A stretch of DNA of 64,000 bases, from NCBI GenBank assembly GCA_030681645.1, contig JAUXRX010000017.1, positions 372,001 to 436,000 of the forward strand, given 5' to 3'. The notes beneath the pieces were generated by a model that worked only from the letters and a program-made list of their open reading frames with translations, searched no databases and was not told the origin of the DNA. Within the stretch, counting starts at the first letter, position 1. Each line of letters opens with the position of its first letter. This document shows positions 16,395 to 23,775 of the stretch, piece after piece. This DNA comes from Archangium sp. Its GTDB lineage: Bacteria; Myxococcota; Myxococcia; Myxococcales; Myxococcaceae. The position numbers were made by a program, and so were the translations under genes.

Positions 16395-17414
16395 ATGTCG
16401 GACATTCGAAGGCTCCTGAGCGACGCGCAAGACGCCGAGCGGCGCGGCAAGAAAGAGGAAGCGGTCCGCCTCTTGCGGGTCGCGGCCGCGTGGTACCGCG
16501 ATCGCCAGATGCTCCGGCGCGCGGCCCAGATGCTGCGCCAGGCCCGGCGCGTCGAGGGCGTGGAGGAAGAAGAGCCCGGTGACGCCGTCGTCGCCGAGGG
16601 CGAGTTCGATGGGCCGGTTCCGGAGCTCTCCGAGGGCAGGGTGCTGCTCGAGCAGCGTGTGCCCCAGCTGGCCGATCCGGCCCTCGATGCGTGGTGCTCG
16701 TTCTGCTGCAGGCCGGCGGCTGAGGTCGGTCCGCTCGTCGCCGGGCCCGCGGGCGCGTACGTCTGCGACGAGTGCGTCTCCACCTCGGCTGGCCTGTTGG
16801 ACCCGGTCCGTTCACCCCATTTGGAGTCGAGGGGCCCAACCTCGACCTGGGAGATCAAGGCCCTCTCGTTCGAGCTGCCCTCGCAGCGCCGCGCGCGGAT
16901 GCGGCTGACCCGGAGCCGCTCCCGCCTCGCGCTGGTGATCGGCCCCGAGGGCACCGGAAAGTCAGCCTGGCTCGAGTCGCTCGGCGCGCAGCCCGATCTG
17001 CGCCACCTCGAGGTGGCCGGCCCGCTCACCGCCGACGACGAAGAAGAGCTGCTGCGCTGGCTCGACTCACCCGCCCGCAGCGCGTTCCTGGTGGTGCGCG
17101 CCCCGGTTCCTCCGCCGGCGTTGGTGCTGCAAGGTGAACATGGAGAAGAGCCGCTCCACGACACCGCGTCCCTGGTCGGCGCCGTGCCGCACGTCTCGGC
17201 CCGCGTGCTCGCCAGGGTGGACGCGGTGATCCCCTTCGAGCCGCCGCACCCCGAAGAGCTCGCCTCGCTGGCGCAGGCGATCGCCGAGGCGCGCGGCGTG
17301 TGGCTGCCTGATTCGGCGCTGGCCCAACTGGTTTCACTTGCGCTGCGCGCACAGCGGGGCGCGCACGAGCTCGCGACGTTGATCGCCCGCATTCCCCCCG
17401 GGAAGTACACGTGA
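16395..17414 (+). CDS. ClpX-type zinc-finger protein with P-loop ATPase-like domain
   Basis: A 339-residue protein. Residues 1-55 are helical and TPR-like (SDAQDAERRGKKEEAVRLL). Four cysteines at about 97-130 (WCSFCCRP and VCDECVS) form a zinc finger of the ClpX C4 type. Further on LVIGPEGTGKSAWLE is a Walker A motif in a shortened AAA-like or NTPase domain with a possible Walker B region at AFLVVRAPV. It lacks the full ClpX core and its pore loops. The function is unknown. A DNA- or protein-binding regulatory ATPase is a guess. Confidence 0.7.
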   Translation: MSDIRRLLSDAQDAERRGKKEEAVRLLRVAAAWYRDRQMLRRAAQMLRQARRVEGVEEEEPGDAVVAEGEFDGPVPELSEGRVLLEQRVPQLADPALDAWCSFCCRPAAEVGPLVAGPAGAYVCDECVSTSAGLLDPVRSPHLESRGPTSTWEIKALSFELPSQRRARMRLTRSRSRLALVIGPEGTGKSAWLESLGAQPDLRHLEVAGPLTADDEEELLRWLDSPARSAFLVVRAPVPPPALVLQGEHGEEPLHDTASLVGAVPHVSARVLARVDAVIPFEPPHPEELASLAQAIAEARGVWLPDSALAQLVSLALRAQRGAHELATLIARIPPGKYT

Positions 17415-17417
17415 TCC

Positions 17418-17496
17418 GGGTCACTTCGCCTCGGCCAGACGTCCGCTTCGCTCCCGTCTGTCTCGCGCAGCGTGCCGCTGCTGGCGGCTCCGTTCC
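17418..17496. repeat. 79-bp dispersed repeat, copy A
   Basis: The segment matches 62220-62298 at 73 of 79 positions, same strand. It contains cagacg/cgtctg and gcagcg/cgctgc hairpins. This copy fills the entire gap between the zinc-finger protein stop and the lipB ATG. Confidence 0.85.
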
Positions 17497-18558
17497 ATGA
17501 ACCCGCCCGTGCAGTGGTACCGGCTGGGCCGGGTCGAGTACGGCGACGGGCTCGAGCTGCAACGGCAGCTCCAGGAAGCGCGGAAGACGAACGCCGTGCC
17601 CGACACGCTGGTGTTGCTCGAGCATCCGCCGGTGCTGACGCTCGGCCGCGGGGCGAAGGACGACAACATCCTCATGCCGAAGCCGCAGCTCGACGCGCTC
17701 GGGGTCGAGGTCTTCGAGACCGATCGCGGCGGCGACGTCACGTACCACGGGCCCGGTCAGATCGTCGGCTACCCCCTGCTGCACCTCGGGCCCGGCCGGC
17801 AGGACGTGCGCAAGTACGTGCGCGCGATCGAAGAGCTGATGATTCGCACCGTCGCTGACTGGGGCATCGTCGCCACGCGCATCGAGCAGTGGCCGGGCGT
17901 CTGGGTCGCCGAGAGCCGTCGCGGTGGCCCGCGGAAGATCGCGGCGCTCGGGGTGCACCTGTCGCGTTGGTACACGAAGCACGGCTTCGCGCTCAACGTG
18001 CGTACCGATCTGAGCCACTTCGAGCTGATCGTCCCCTGCGGGATCAAGGAGGCCGGCGTCACCTCGATGCGCGACGAGCTGCAGCGCGACGTGGCGGTGG
18101 CCGAGGTGGAAGACCGCATCGTCCATCACTTTCGTGACGTGTTCGAGTGCGAGGTGACCCCGGGGCCCGAGCCGCGCCGCACCGTGTCGGTGGTGGTCAC
18201 TCGCGACGATGGCCGGGTGTTGTTGCTGCAGCGCACCCCGGCCCGTGGCGGGTTCTGGCAGCCCGTGACGGGCAGGGTGGAGCCCGGGGAATCGCCGGTG
18301 CAGGCGGCTCAGCGCGAACTTCGCGAGGAGACGGGGTTCGAGTCGGCCGTTGCTCCGCTTGGGTACGAGCACGTGTTCGCGTTCGGTGAGGCTCAGCTGA
18401 TCCGCGAGACGGCCTTCAGCGCAGGCGCTGCGGGGCCGGTGCGACTCGATCCTTCGGAGCACGTGGCGTTCGAGTGGCTCACGCCGGCGGAGGCGATCGC
18501 GAAGGTCCCTCACGCCGGGCTCGCGAAGGCGATCTCGCTGGGAAGCGGCGCGGGCTGA
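17497..18558 (+). CDS. lipB: Octanoyltransferase LipB fused to a Nudix hydrolase domain
   Basis: Residues 1-220 are lipoyl (octanoyl) transferase, which moves octanoate from acyl carrier protein to lipoyl domains such as GcvH. The family motif RGGDVTYHGPGQIVGYPL is present, with catalytic Lys 147 in RKIAALGVH and Cys 181 in PCGIKEAGVTS. Residues 230-353 are a Nudix domain whose box GX5EX7REUXEEXGU is complete (Gly 259 to Phe 281). LipB alone is usually 210-250 residues, so this is a true fusion with no stop between. The Nudix substrate is unknown; the sequence resembles NudB-like pyrophosphatases. Confidence 0.92.
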   Translation: MNPPVQWYRLGRVEYGDGLELQRQLQEARKTNAVPDTLVLLEHPPVLTLGRGAKDDNILMPKPQLDALGVEVFETDRGGDVTYHGPGQIVGYPLLHLGPGRQDVRKYVRAIEELMIRTVADWGIVATRIEQWPGVWVAESRRGGPRKIAALGVHLSRWYTKHGFALNVRTDLSHFELIVPCGIKEAGVTSMRDELQRDVAVAEVEDRIVHHFRDVFECEVTPGPEPRRTVSVVVTRDDGRVLLLQRTPARGGFWQPVTGRVEPGESPVQAAQRELREETGFESAVAPLGYEHVFAFGEAQLIRETAFSAGAAGPVRLDPSEHVAFEWLTPAEAIAKVPHAGLAKAISLGSGAG

Positions 18559-18692
18559 TGTGCTGGCGATGGGAACTGGTCACGCTCGTGCCCGGCGCCC
18601 TCGCGTGGTTCCTGCTCGTCGCTGCCGCGATCGGGAACCCTGAGCCCCTCACCCCGGCCCTCTCCCCGCTTCGCAGGGAGAGGGAGAGCTAG
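18558..18692 (+). CDS. Possible 44-residue membrane peptide
   Basis: An ATG overlapping the lipB stop (TGATG) opens a 44-codon frame with one hydrophobic segment (LVTLVPGALAWFLLVAAAIG). The last 15 codons are the REP-like repeat (LTPALSPLRRERES). Coupled translation and the clean helix argue for a small membrane protein, while the repeat-derived end argues for caution. It overlaps the end of the opposite MBL gene by 4 bp. Confidence 0.35.
   Translation: MCWRWELVTLVPGALAWFLLVAAAIGNPEPLTPALSPLRRERES
18645..18684. repeat. REP-like palindrome, copy 2
   Basis: This copy differs from copy 1 at two positions over 40 bp (cccctcaccccggccctct then ccccgcttcgcagggagag). It lies at the convergence of lipB and the MBL-fold gene. 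Confidence 0.85.
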
Positions 18693-19513
18693 AGCTTGAT
18701 GACCAGCCCTTCCTTCGCCGCGACCGTCGCCTTCCGCTCTTTCTTCACCAGCTTGAGCATCGCGTCGAGCCCGTCGTCGGTGCGCGTGGGGTCGTGGTGG
18801 AACAGCACCAGCGTGCCGGCGTTCGCCGCGTTGGCGATGTGCACCGCGTGCTGCCAGGTCGAGTGCCCCCAGCCGACCTTCGAGCTGCCGTTGCGGCCCA
18901 GGTACTCGTCCTCGGTGTACATCGCGTCGTAGATGAGCACGTCGGCGCCGCGGCTGAAGTCGATCAGCTGCGCGTCGCGATCGTTCCCGTGCTCGGTGTC
19001 GGTCGCGTAGACCACCGTCTTGCCCTTGTAGTCGATGCGGTAGGCGAGGTTTCCACCCGGGTGGTTCGCCTCGATCGCGCTCACCGTCACGCCGCTGAGC
19101 TTGAGCCGGTCGCCCGCCTCGAAGCCCTGGTATTCGAGCTGGGCGCGGAAGACCATTTCCACCGTCACCGGGAAGAACGGCTGCTGCATGTGCCCCGAGA
19201 GCACCTCTTTCACCGAGCGGCCGTTGCGCGTCGGCCCGCGAATGGTGAAGCGGCTGCGGGGGTCGAAGATCGGCCCGAAGAACGGCAAGCCCTGCAGGTG
19301 ATCGTAGTGGTAGTGCGAGAGGAAGATGTTCGCGTCGAGCGGCCCCTGCGCCGCGGCGCCCAGCTCGCGCACGCCCGTGCCCAGGTCGAAGATGAACATC
19401 TCACCGCCCGCGCGGATCTCCACGCACGGGGTGTTGCCGCCGTAACGCGCCGTCTCGGGACCCGGGGAAGGGATGGAGCCGCGCACTCCCCAGAAGCGCA
19501 CCGACAACCCCAC
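18689..19513 (-). CDS. Metallo-beta-lactamase-fold hydrolase
   Basis: A roughly 275-residue MBL-fold enzyme. FWGVRGSIPSPGP at the start and GGNTPCVEI mark the branch related to phosphodiesterases or RNase Z-like hydrolases. Metal ligands are HYHYDHLQG (HxHxDH) and later ATDTEHG and LVLFHHDP. GTG 19513 is chosen because it lies just after the ribA stop. A TTG at 19564 would add 17 residues that overlap ribA. The substrate is unknown. It reads on from ribA and may share its transcript. Confidence 0.85.
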   Translation of the reverse strand: MGLSVRFWGVRGSIPSPGPETARYGGNTPCVEIRAGGEMFIFDLGTGVRELGAAAQGPLDANIFLSHYHYDHLQGLPFFGPIFDPRSRFTIRGPTRNGRSVKEVLSGHMQQPFFPVTVEMVFRAQLEYQGFEAGDRLKLSGVTVSAIEANHPGGNLAYRIDYKGKTVVYATDTEHGNDRDAQLIDFSRGADVLIYDAMYTEDEYLGRNGSSKVGWGHSTWQHAVHIANAANAGTLVLFHHDPTRTDDGLDAMLKLVKKERKATVAAKEGLVIKL

Positions 19514-19520
19514 AGCGGCG

Positions 19521-20189
19521 TCAGCCCGCTTTGGTTTTCGAACTTTCCTCGCTGAGGAACTCAATCAGGTGACCAGACCGATCCCGCTTCGTCTTGAGAT
19601 ACTCGAGGTTAAGCGGGTTGGAGAGGGTCCGCGACGGAATTCGCCGACGCACCGGGATGCCTTCATCGACGAGCCCTGCGATCTTGAGCGGGTTGTTGGT
19701 GATCAGATCCGCGCTGAGCACGCCGAGGCTGCGGAGGATCTCCGCCGCCACGTCGTAGCGCCGCAGATCGTCGGCGAAGCCGAGCTTCAGGTTCGCCTCC
19801 ACCGTGTCCAGCCCCTGCTCCTGCTGCAGCGCGTACGCGCGGATCTTGTTGCCCAGGCCAATGCCCCGGCCCTCCTGGCGGAGGTACACGAGCACGCCCT
19901 TGCCCTGCTGGGCCATGAAGTCGAGCGCCCGATCGAGCTGCGCACGGCAATCGCACCGCATGCTCCCGAACACCTCGCTGGTCAGGCACTCCGAGTGCAG
20001 CCGCACCGGCACGCCCTCGAGGTTCCTGATGTCGCCCTTCACCATCGCCACGTGCTCGCGCCCGTCGCGCTTGTCGCGGAAGACGACGATGCGAAACAGG
20101 CCCCGCTCCGTGGGGAGATCGGACTCTGCGTACCGCTCCAACAGGTGCGTGTGCTTCTTCGTTGGAAGCAGCTGAGTGTGGTCCGTCAT
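19521..20189 (-). CDS. ribA: GTP cyclohydrolase II
   Basis: RibA opens GTP to give the first intermediate of riboflavin synthesis, releasing formate and pyrophosphate. The zinc ligands sit in SECLTSEVFGSMRCDCR, the GTP-binding region is YLRQEGRGIGLGNKIRAY, and TNNPLKI comes near the end. ATG 20189 (MTDHTQL) follows GAGGGA and is preferred to 20222. The protein is then 222 residues and lacks a RibB half, so it is the monofunctional enzyme. No FMN riboswitch is seen in the 102 bp upstream. Confidence 0.95.
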   Translation of the reverse strand: MTDHTQLLPTKKHTHLLERYAESDLPTERGLFRIVVFRDKRDGREHVAMVKGDIRNLEGVPVRLHSECLTSEVFGSMRCDCRAQLDRALDFMAQQGKGVLVYLRQEGRGIGLGNKIRAYALQQEQGLDTVEANLKLGFADDLRRYDVAAEILRSLGVLSADLITNNPLKIAGLVDEGIPVRRRIPSRTLSNPLNLEYLKTKRDRSGHLIEFLSEESSKTKAG

Positions 20190-20291
20190 CGATCCCTCGG
20201 GTTCTCGTCGCACTCTGGTCATCCGTCAAGGCAGGGTCTTGTTGCGTCGACACCGTTACAGATGCTGGCTCTGAACAAACGTTGCACCCTT

Positions 20292-21494
20292 TCAGGCCCC
20301 CGCCCATGCCACGGGTAACAGCTGGCAATGACTGCCGATTTCCACGTTTCCAGAGGCCTCGGGGATGTCGATCAGGCAGGTCGCTCCCGATGCCGAAGAA
20401 AGCGCTCCAGACGACTGTGACGCCAGCGGAATGGCCCAGAGCTCTCCACCCCGAACCTCCCAGGTCGCACGGACGAAGTGCCGCAGCCCGGGCTGCCTGG
20501 CGATCGCAGCCGCAGCGCGCGCCGGCAGCGCCGTGGGGAACGGCGCGAGCCCCTGCAGCACCCTCAGCGCCGGTCGCACGAAGATCTCGAAGGTCACCAT
20601 CGCCGAGACGGGGTTTCCCGGCAGGCCGAACACGATGGTGTCACCCTTGCGGCCGAAGGCGAGGGGCTTGCCCGGCTTCATCGCCACCTTCCAGAAGTCG
20701 ATCTCCACGCCCAGCGAGGTGAGCGCCTCCTTCGTGAAGTCCTTCTCGCCCACCGACGCGCCGGCCAGGGTGATCAGCACGTCGCTCTCGAGCCCCTGGC
20801 CGAACAGCGCGCTCGTCGACTCCAGCGAATCGGCCGCGCGGCCGACCTGCGTGGCCAGCCCTCCCGCGCTGCGCACGGCGGCGGCGATCACCGGCGAGTT
20901 GCTGTCGACGATCTTGCCTTCCACCACGGCGCCCACGTCGCACAGCTCGTCACCGCTCGAGACGATCGACACCCGCGGGCGCCGCCGCACGAAGACGCGC
21001 TCGAGCCCCTGGCCCCACAACGCGCCCGCATCACCCAGCCCCAGCTCCCGGCCCGCGGGGAAGAGCAGGGCGCCTTCCACCACGTCCTCCCCGCGTCGCC
21101 TCACGTTCGCGCCGGGCTTCGGGGCCTCGACCAGCTCCACCAGGCCACCCTCGAGCACCTTCGTCTTCTCCTGCATCACCACCGCGTCGGCACCGCGCGG
21201 CAGCTGCGCTCCCGTCATGATCCGCGCGCAGGTGCCGGCGACGACCTCGTGCTTCGGGGTGTCACCCGCGAAGATCTTCTCGATCACGCGGCGGGGCCCC
21301 GCGTCAGCCGTGCGCACCGCGTAGCCGTCCATCGCGGAGTTGTCCCAGGGCGGCAGGGTTCTGCGCGCGACGATCGGGTCTGTTACACTCCGACCCAACG
21401 CCTCGGCGATCTGCACTTCCTCACGGGTGAGCGGGTTGATGAGTCGCAGGATTCGCGCTCGTGCCTCGTCGACCGGAATCAGCGAACTCGCCAT
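20292..21494 (-). CDS. moeA: Molybdopterin molybdenumtransferase
   Basis: MoeA inserts molybdate into adenylylated molybdopterin to finish the molybdenum cofactor. The family motifs are present in order: PWDNSAMDGYAVR, IMTGAQLPRGADAVVMQE, RRRGEDV, VSIVSSGDEL, SNSPVIAAAV and FGLPGNPVSAMVTFEIF. At 400 residues the length is normal. It lies 102 bp upstream of ribA on the same strand. No molybdoenzyme or other mo gene is in the window. Confidence 0.95.
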   Translation of the reverse strand: MASSLIPVDEARARILRLINPLTREEVQIAEALGRSVTDPIVARRTLPPWDNSAMDGYAVRTADAGPRRVIEKIFAGDTPKHEVVAGTCARIMTGAQLPRGADAVVMQEKTKVLEGGLVELVEAPKPGANVRRRGEDVVEGALLFPAGRELGLGDAGALWGQGLERVFVRRRPRVSIVSSGDELCDVGAVVEGKIVDSNSPVIAAAVRSAGGLATQVGRAADSLESTSALFGQGLESDVLITLAGASVGEKDFTKEALTSLGVEIDFWKVAMKPGKPLAFGRKGDTIVFGLPGNPVSAMVTFEIFVRPALRVLQGLAPFPTALPARAAAAIARQPGLRHFVRATWEVRGGELWAIPLASQSSGALSSASGATCLIDIPEASGNVEIGSHCQLLPVAWAGA

Positions 21495-21607
21495 GTGCGC
21501 TCCATGCCGATTTCAGGCGTGAAAACCAATAGGAATTGCAGGGATTTGGCTTGACGCCAACCCTTCGAATCGACTACGGGGACGAACCCCAGCCCAAGGA
21601 GACAGCG

Positions 21608-22903
21608 TTGGCCAAGAAGAAGGCAAAACCCGCTGCCGCGAAGAAGAAGGCGAAGCCCGCACCCCAGAAGAAGCCTGCCAGGGCCGCCAAAGTCCTGAAA
21701 GCCAAGGGGAAAGTGGCGAAGCCGGCCAAGGCCCCCAAGCCGCCGAAGGCGACGAAGGTGGCCAGGGTCGAGCCCGTGCCCGAGCCCGTGAAGGCGGGCA
21801 AGGTTCCGAAGGGCACGAAGGGGCAGGTACCTCCTCCCGCGGTGAGCGCGCCTCCGCGCCGCGCCGACGGCTGGCTGGGGCCCATGCCGGACAAGCCGAT
21901 GCCGCGGTCGACCAAGCTTCCGCCCGAGGCCAACCTCCTCACCAAGCGCGAGATGGAGCAGGCCCTCACGGTCGGCGAGCGCGGGGTGATCGGCGAAGGC
22001 TCGATGAAGGGCAAGCTGGTGCTCTACCAGGGCTTCCCGTACCTCGAGGTGATCGGCCGCGACAAGCGCGAGCTCTGGTTCCTCCTCCAGGGGCCGGACC
22101 AGGAAGTGTTGCCCGCGTACGCGGATCACAAGGTCTCCGTCTCGGGCCTGGTGAAGCGCTTCCACAACTACGGCGGCTCGGTCGACGTGCGCAAGTACTC
22201 GGCCAAGAAGCCCGAGGCCGAGGTGGTCGCCGTCGTCGAGGTGCCTGAGGCCGCGAAGCTGCGGCTGCTCTCGCCCGGCGAGGTCGCCACCATCGCCAAC
22301 CCCGGCATGTCGGTGGGCGTGAAGGGCTTCGCGACCCTGCGCGGCCGCCTCGAGATGAACGCCGACGAGTACTACCTCGTGGTGTCCAACCCCGGCACGC
22401 GGCAGCAGGTGGCCTTCACGCTCGAGGGCAAGGCGAGCAAGGGCCTCAAGAAGTTCATCGGCGAGATCGTCGTCGCCACCGGCGTGGTGGAGAAGTCCAC
22501 GGGCTGGGGCGGGCGGATCGTCTGTGAGATCTGCGAGCCGCGCGCTCCGGAATATCCCCCCGTCGCTCGCGAGAGCATCGAGGTGATCGAGGTCGAGGCG
22601 TCGGGCACCGGCCAGGCCCGCGAGGCGAACGTGAAGCTGAACCACGGCCTCACGGTGAAGCTGCCCGAGAAGCAGGGCCACGTCTGGGCCATCGAGCCGC
22701 AGACGGCCAAGCGCGTGTCGTTGCGCGAGGTGAGCGTCAACCACCCGTCTTCGGGCTCGCCGGTGCGCGAGTTCTTCTTCACGCCAAGAAACCCCGGCCT
22801 GCAGGAGATCGAGTTCTTCCTGGGCAAGGTGCACAACCCCATGCAGGTCGCGCGCACCTTCAAGGTGATCGCGCACGTGAAGTCTCCGGAGGTCGTCTCG
22901 TGA
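21608..22903 (+). CDS. Protein with histone-H1-like Lys/Ala/Pro tail and unknown globular domains
   Basis: A 431-residue protein starting at TTG 21608, preceded by AAGGAGA at good spacing. An upstream in-frame start at 21536 lacks such a site. Residues 1-75 are Lys/Ala/Pro repeats (KKKAKPAAAKKKAKPAP) like those of histone H1 or bacterial H1-like proteins. The middle (GKLVLYQGFPYLEVIG and VSVSGLVKRFHNYGG) is OB-like by pattern. The C-terminal region (FFFTPRNPGLQEIEFFLG) looks like an Ig or chagasin-type beta domain. No family is certain. Its stop overlaps the next GTG, so the two are coupled. Confidence 0.65.
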   Translation: MAKKKAKPAAAKKKAKPAPQKKPARAAKVLKAKGKVAKPAKAPKPPKATKVARVEPVPEPVKAGKVPKGTKGQVPPPAVSAPPRRADGWLGPMPDKPMPRSTKLPPEANLLTKREMEQALTVGERGVIGEGSMKGKLVLYQGFPYLEVIGRDKRELWFLLQGPDQEVLPAYADHKVSVSGLVKRFHNYGGSVDVRKYSAKKPEAEVVAVVEVPEAAKLRLLSPGEVATIANPGMSVGVKGFATLRGRLEMNADEYYLVVSNPGTRQQVAFTLEGKASKGLKKFIGEIVVATGVVEKSTGWGGRIVCEICEPRAPEYPPVARESIEVIEVEASGTGQAREANVKLNHGLTVKLPEKQGHVWAIEPQTAKRVSLREVSVNHPSSGSPVREFFFTPRNPGLQEIEFFLGKVHNPMQVARTFKVIAHVKSPEVVS

Positions 22904-23598
22904 AGCAGCTCGTCCTGGCGTTCGTCATCGTCGTCGCAGGCAGTGCCCTCGCTCAGGAGATCGGCACCGAGATCACCCCCACCACGCCCACCTCGGGCGT
23001 GCAGCCGCAGCCCAACAACCCGCCTCCGCAGAACGACCCGCCCAAGAGCGGGTACGTCTACAAGCCGAAGGGCGCGAAGGACGAGGGCGGCTCGTCGTCG
23101 AGCGCCCCCACCTTCACCGGCACCAAGGTCTCCGCGTCCAGCGGCGACTTCGGCATCCGGGCGGGCTTCGGCGCCACGTTCACCCCGGGGCTGTCGACGG
23201 CCAGCGGGGCGACGGTGGCTGCGCCCAACCTGGGCATCTCGTACTTCGCGTCGGACGCCTTCAAGTTGATGATCGATCTCGGCTTCGGGATGGTGCTCAG
23301 CAGCAGCACGCCCTTCGCCCTCAACGCGGTGGTGGGCTTCGACTACCTCTTCCGCACCCCCGGCGACGCGATGCGGCCGTTCTTCCACTTTGCCGGCCTC
23401 TTCACCATGGCCGGCGGCGGCTCGAACATCGGGGTCGGCTTCGGAGCGCAGGTCGGCTTCGGCGCCGAGTTCTTCTTCCACCCGTCCTTCTCCGTGAACG
23501 GCCGCATGATGATCGCGGTGCCGATGTCGGTGGCGAACGGGTTCATCGTGGGCATCTTCACGCTGACGCCCGGGGTGGGCGCGACCTGGTACCTCTGA
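22900..23598 (+). CDS. Outer-membrane beta-barrel protein, unknown
   Basis: A 232-residue exported protein: MKQLVLAFVIVVAGSALAQ is a signal peptide with an AxA cleavage site. A Pro-rich linker follows. The C-terminal 150 residues alternate Gly, aromatic and polar positions (FGIRAGFGATFTPG, GVGFGAQVGFGAEFFF) and end in TWYL, as in small outer-membrane barrels. The GTG overlaps the upstream stop (GTGA). Its partner carries a cationic tail and is probably cytoplasmic, so the coupling is puzzling. Confidence 0.7.
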   Translation: MKQLVLAFVIVVAGSALAQEIGTEITPTTPTSGVQPQPNNPPPQNDPPKSGYVYKPKGAKDEGGSSSSAPTFTGTKVSASSGDFGIRAGFGATFTPGLSTASGATVAAPNLGISYFASDAFKLMIDLGFGMVLSSSTPFALNAVVGFDYLFRTPGDAMRPFFHFAGLFTMAGGGSNIGVGFGAQVGFGAEFFFHPSFSVNGRMMIAVPMSVANGFIVGIFTLTPGVGATWYL

Positions 23599-23775
23599 GA
23601 CTGAACACCGTCAGACATGCAGCACCGGCCGCGTCAAAGCGGTCAGGCGGGCCAGACGACCTCGCATCTCGCGGGGACGCTGGCCCGTCGCTCTTTTTCA
23701 ACCTCTCTCAAAAAACAGTACCGGTCCCCGCCAACGCGGGGCGGCCGGGCACTTCTGAACTGGATACATCTACAC

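Noticed and set aside
20190..20291. FMN riboswitch upstream of ribA
   Set aside because: The gap is about 100 bp and lacks the conserved AGGGTTC..GGGGCAGGGT RFN signature.
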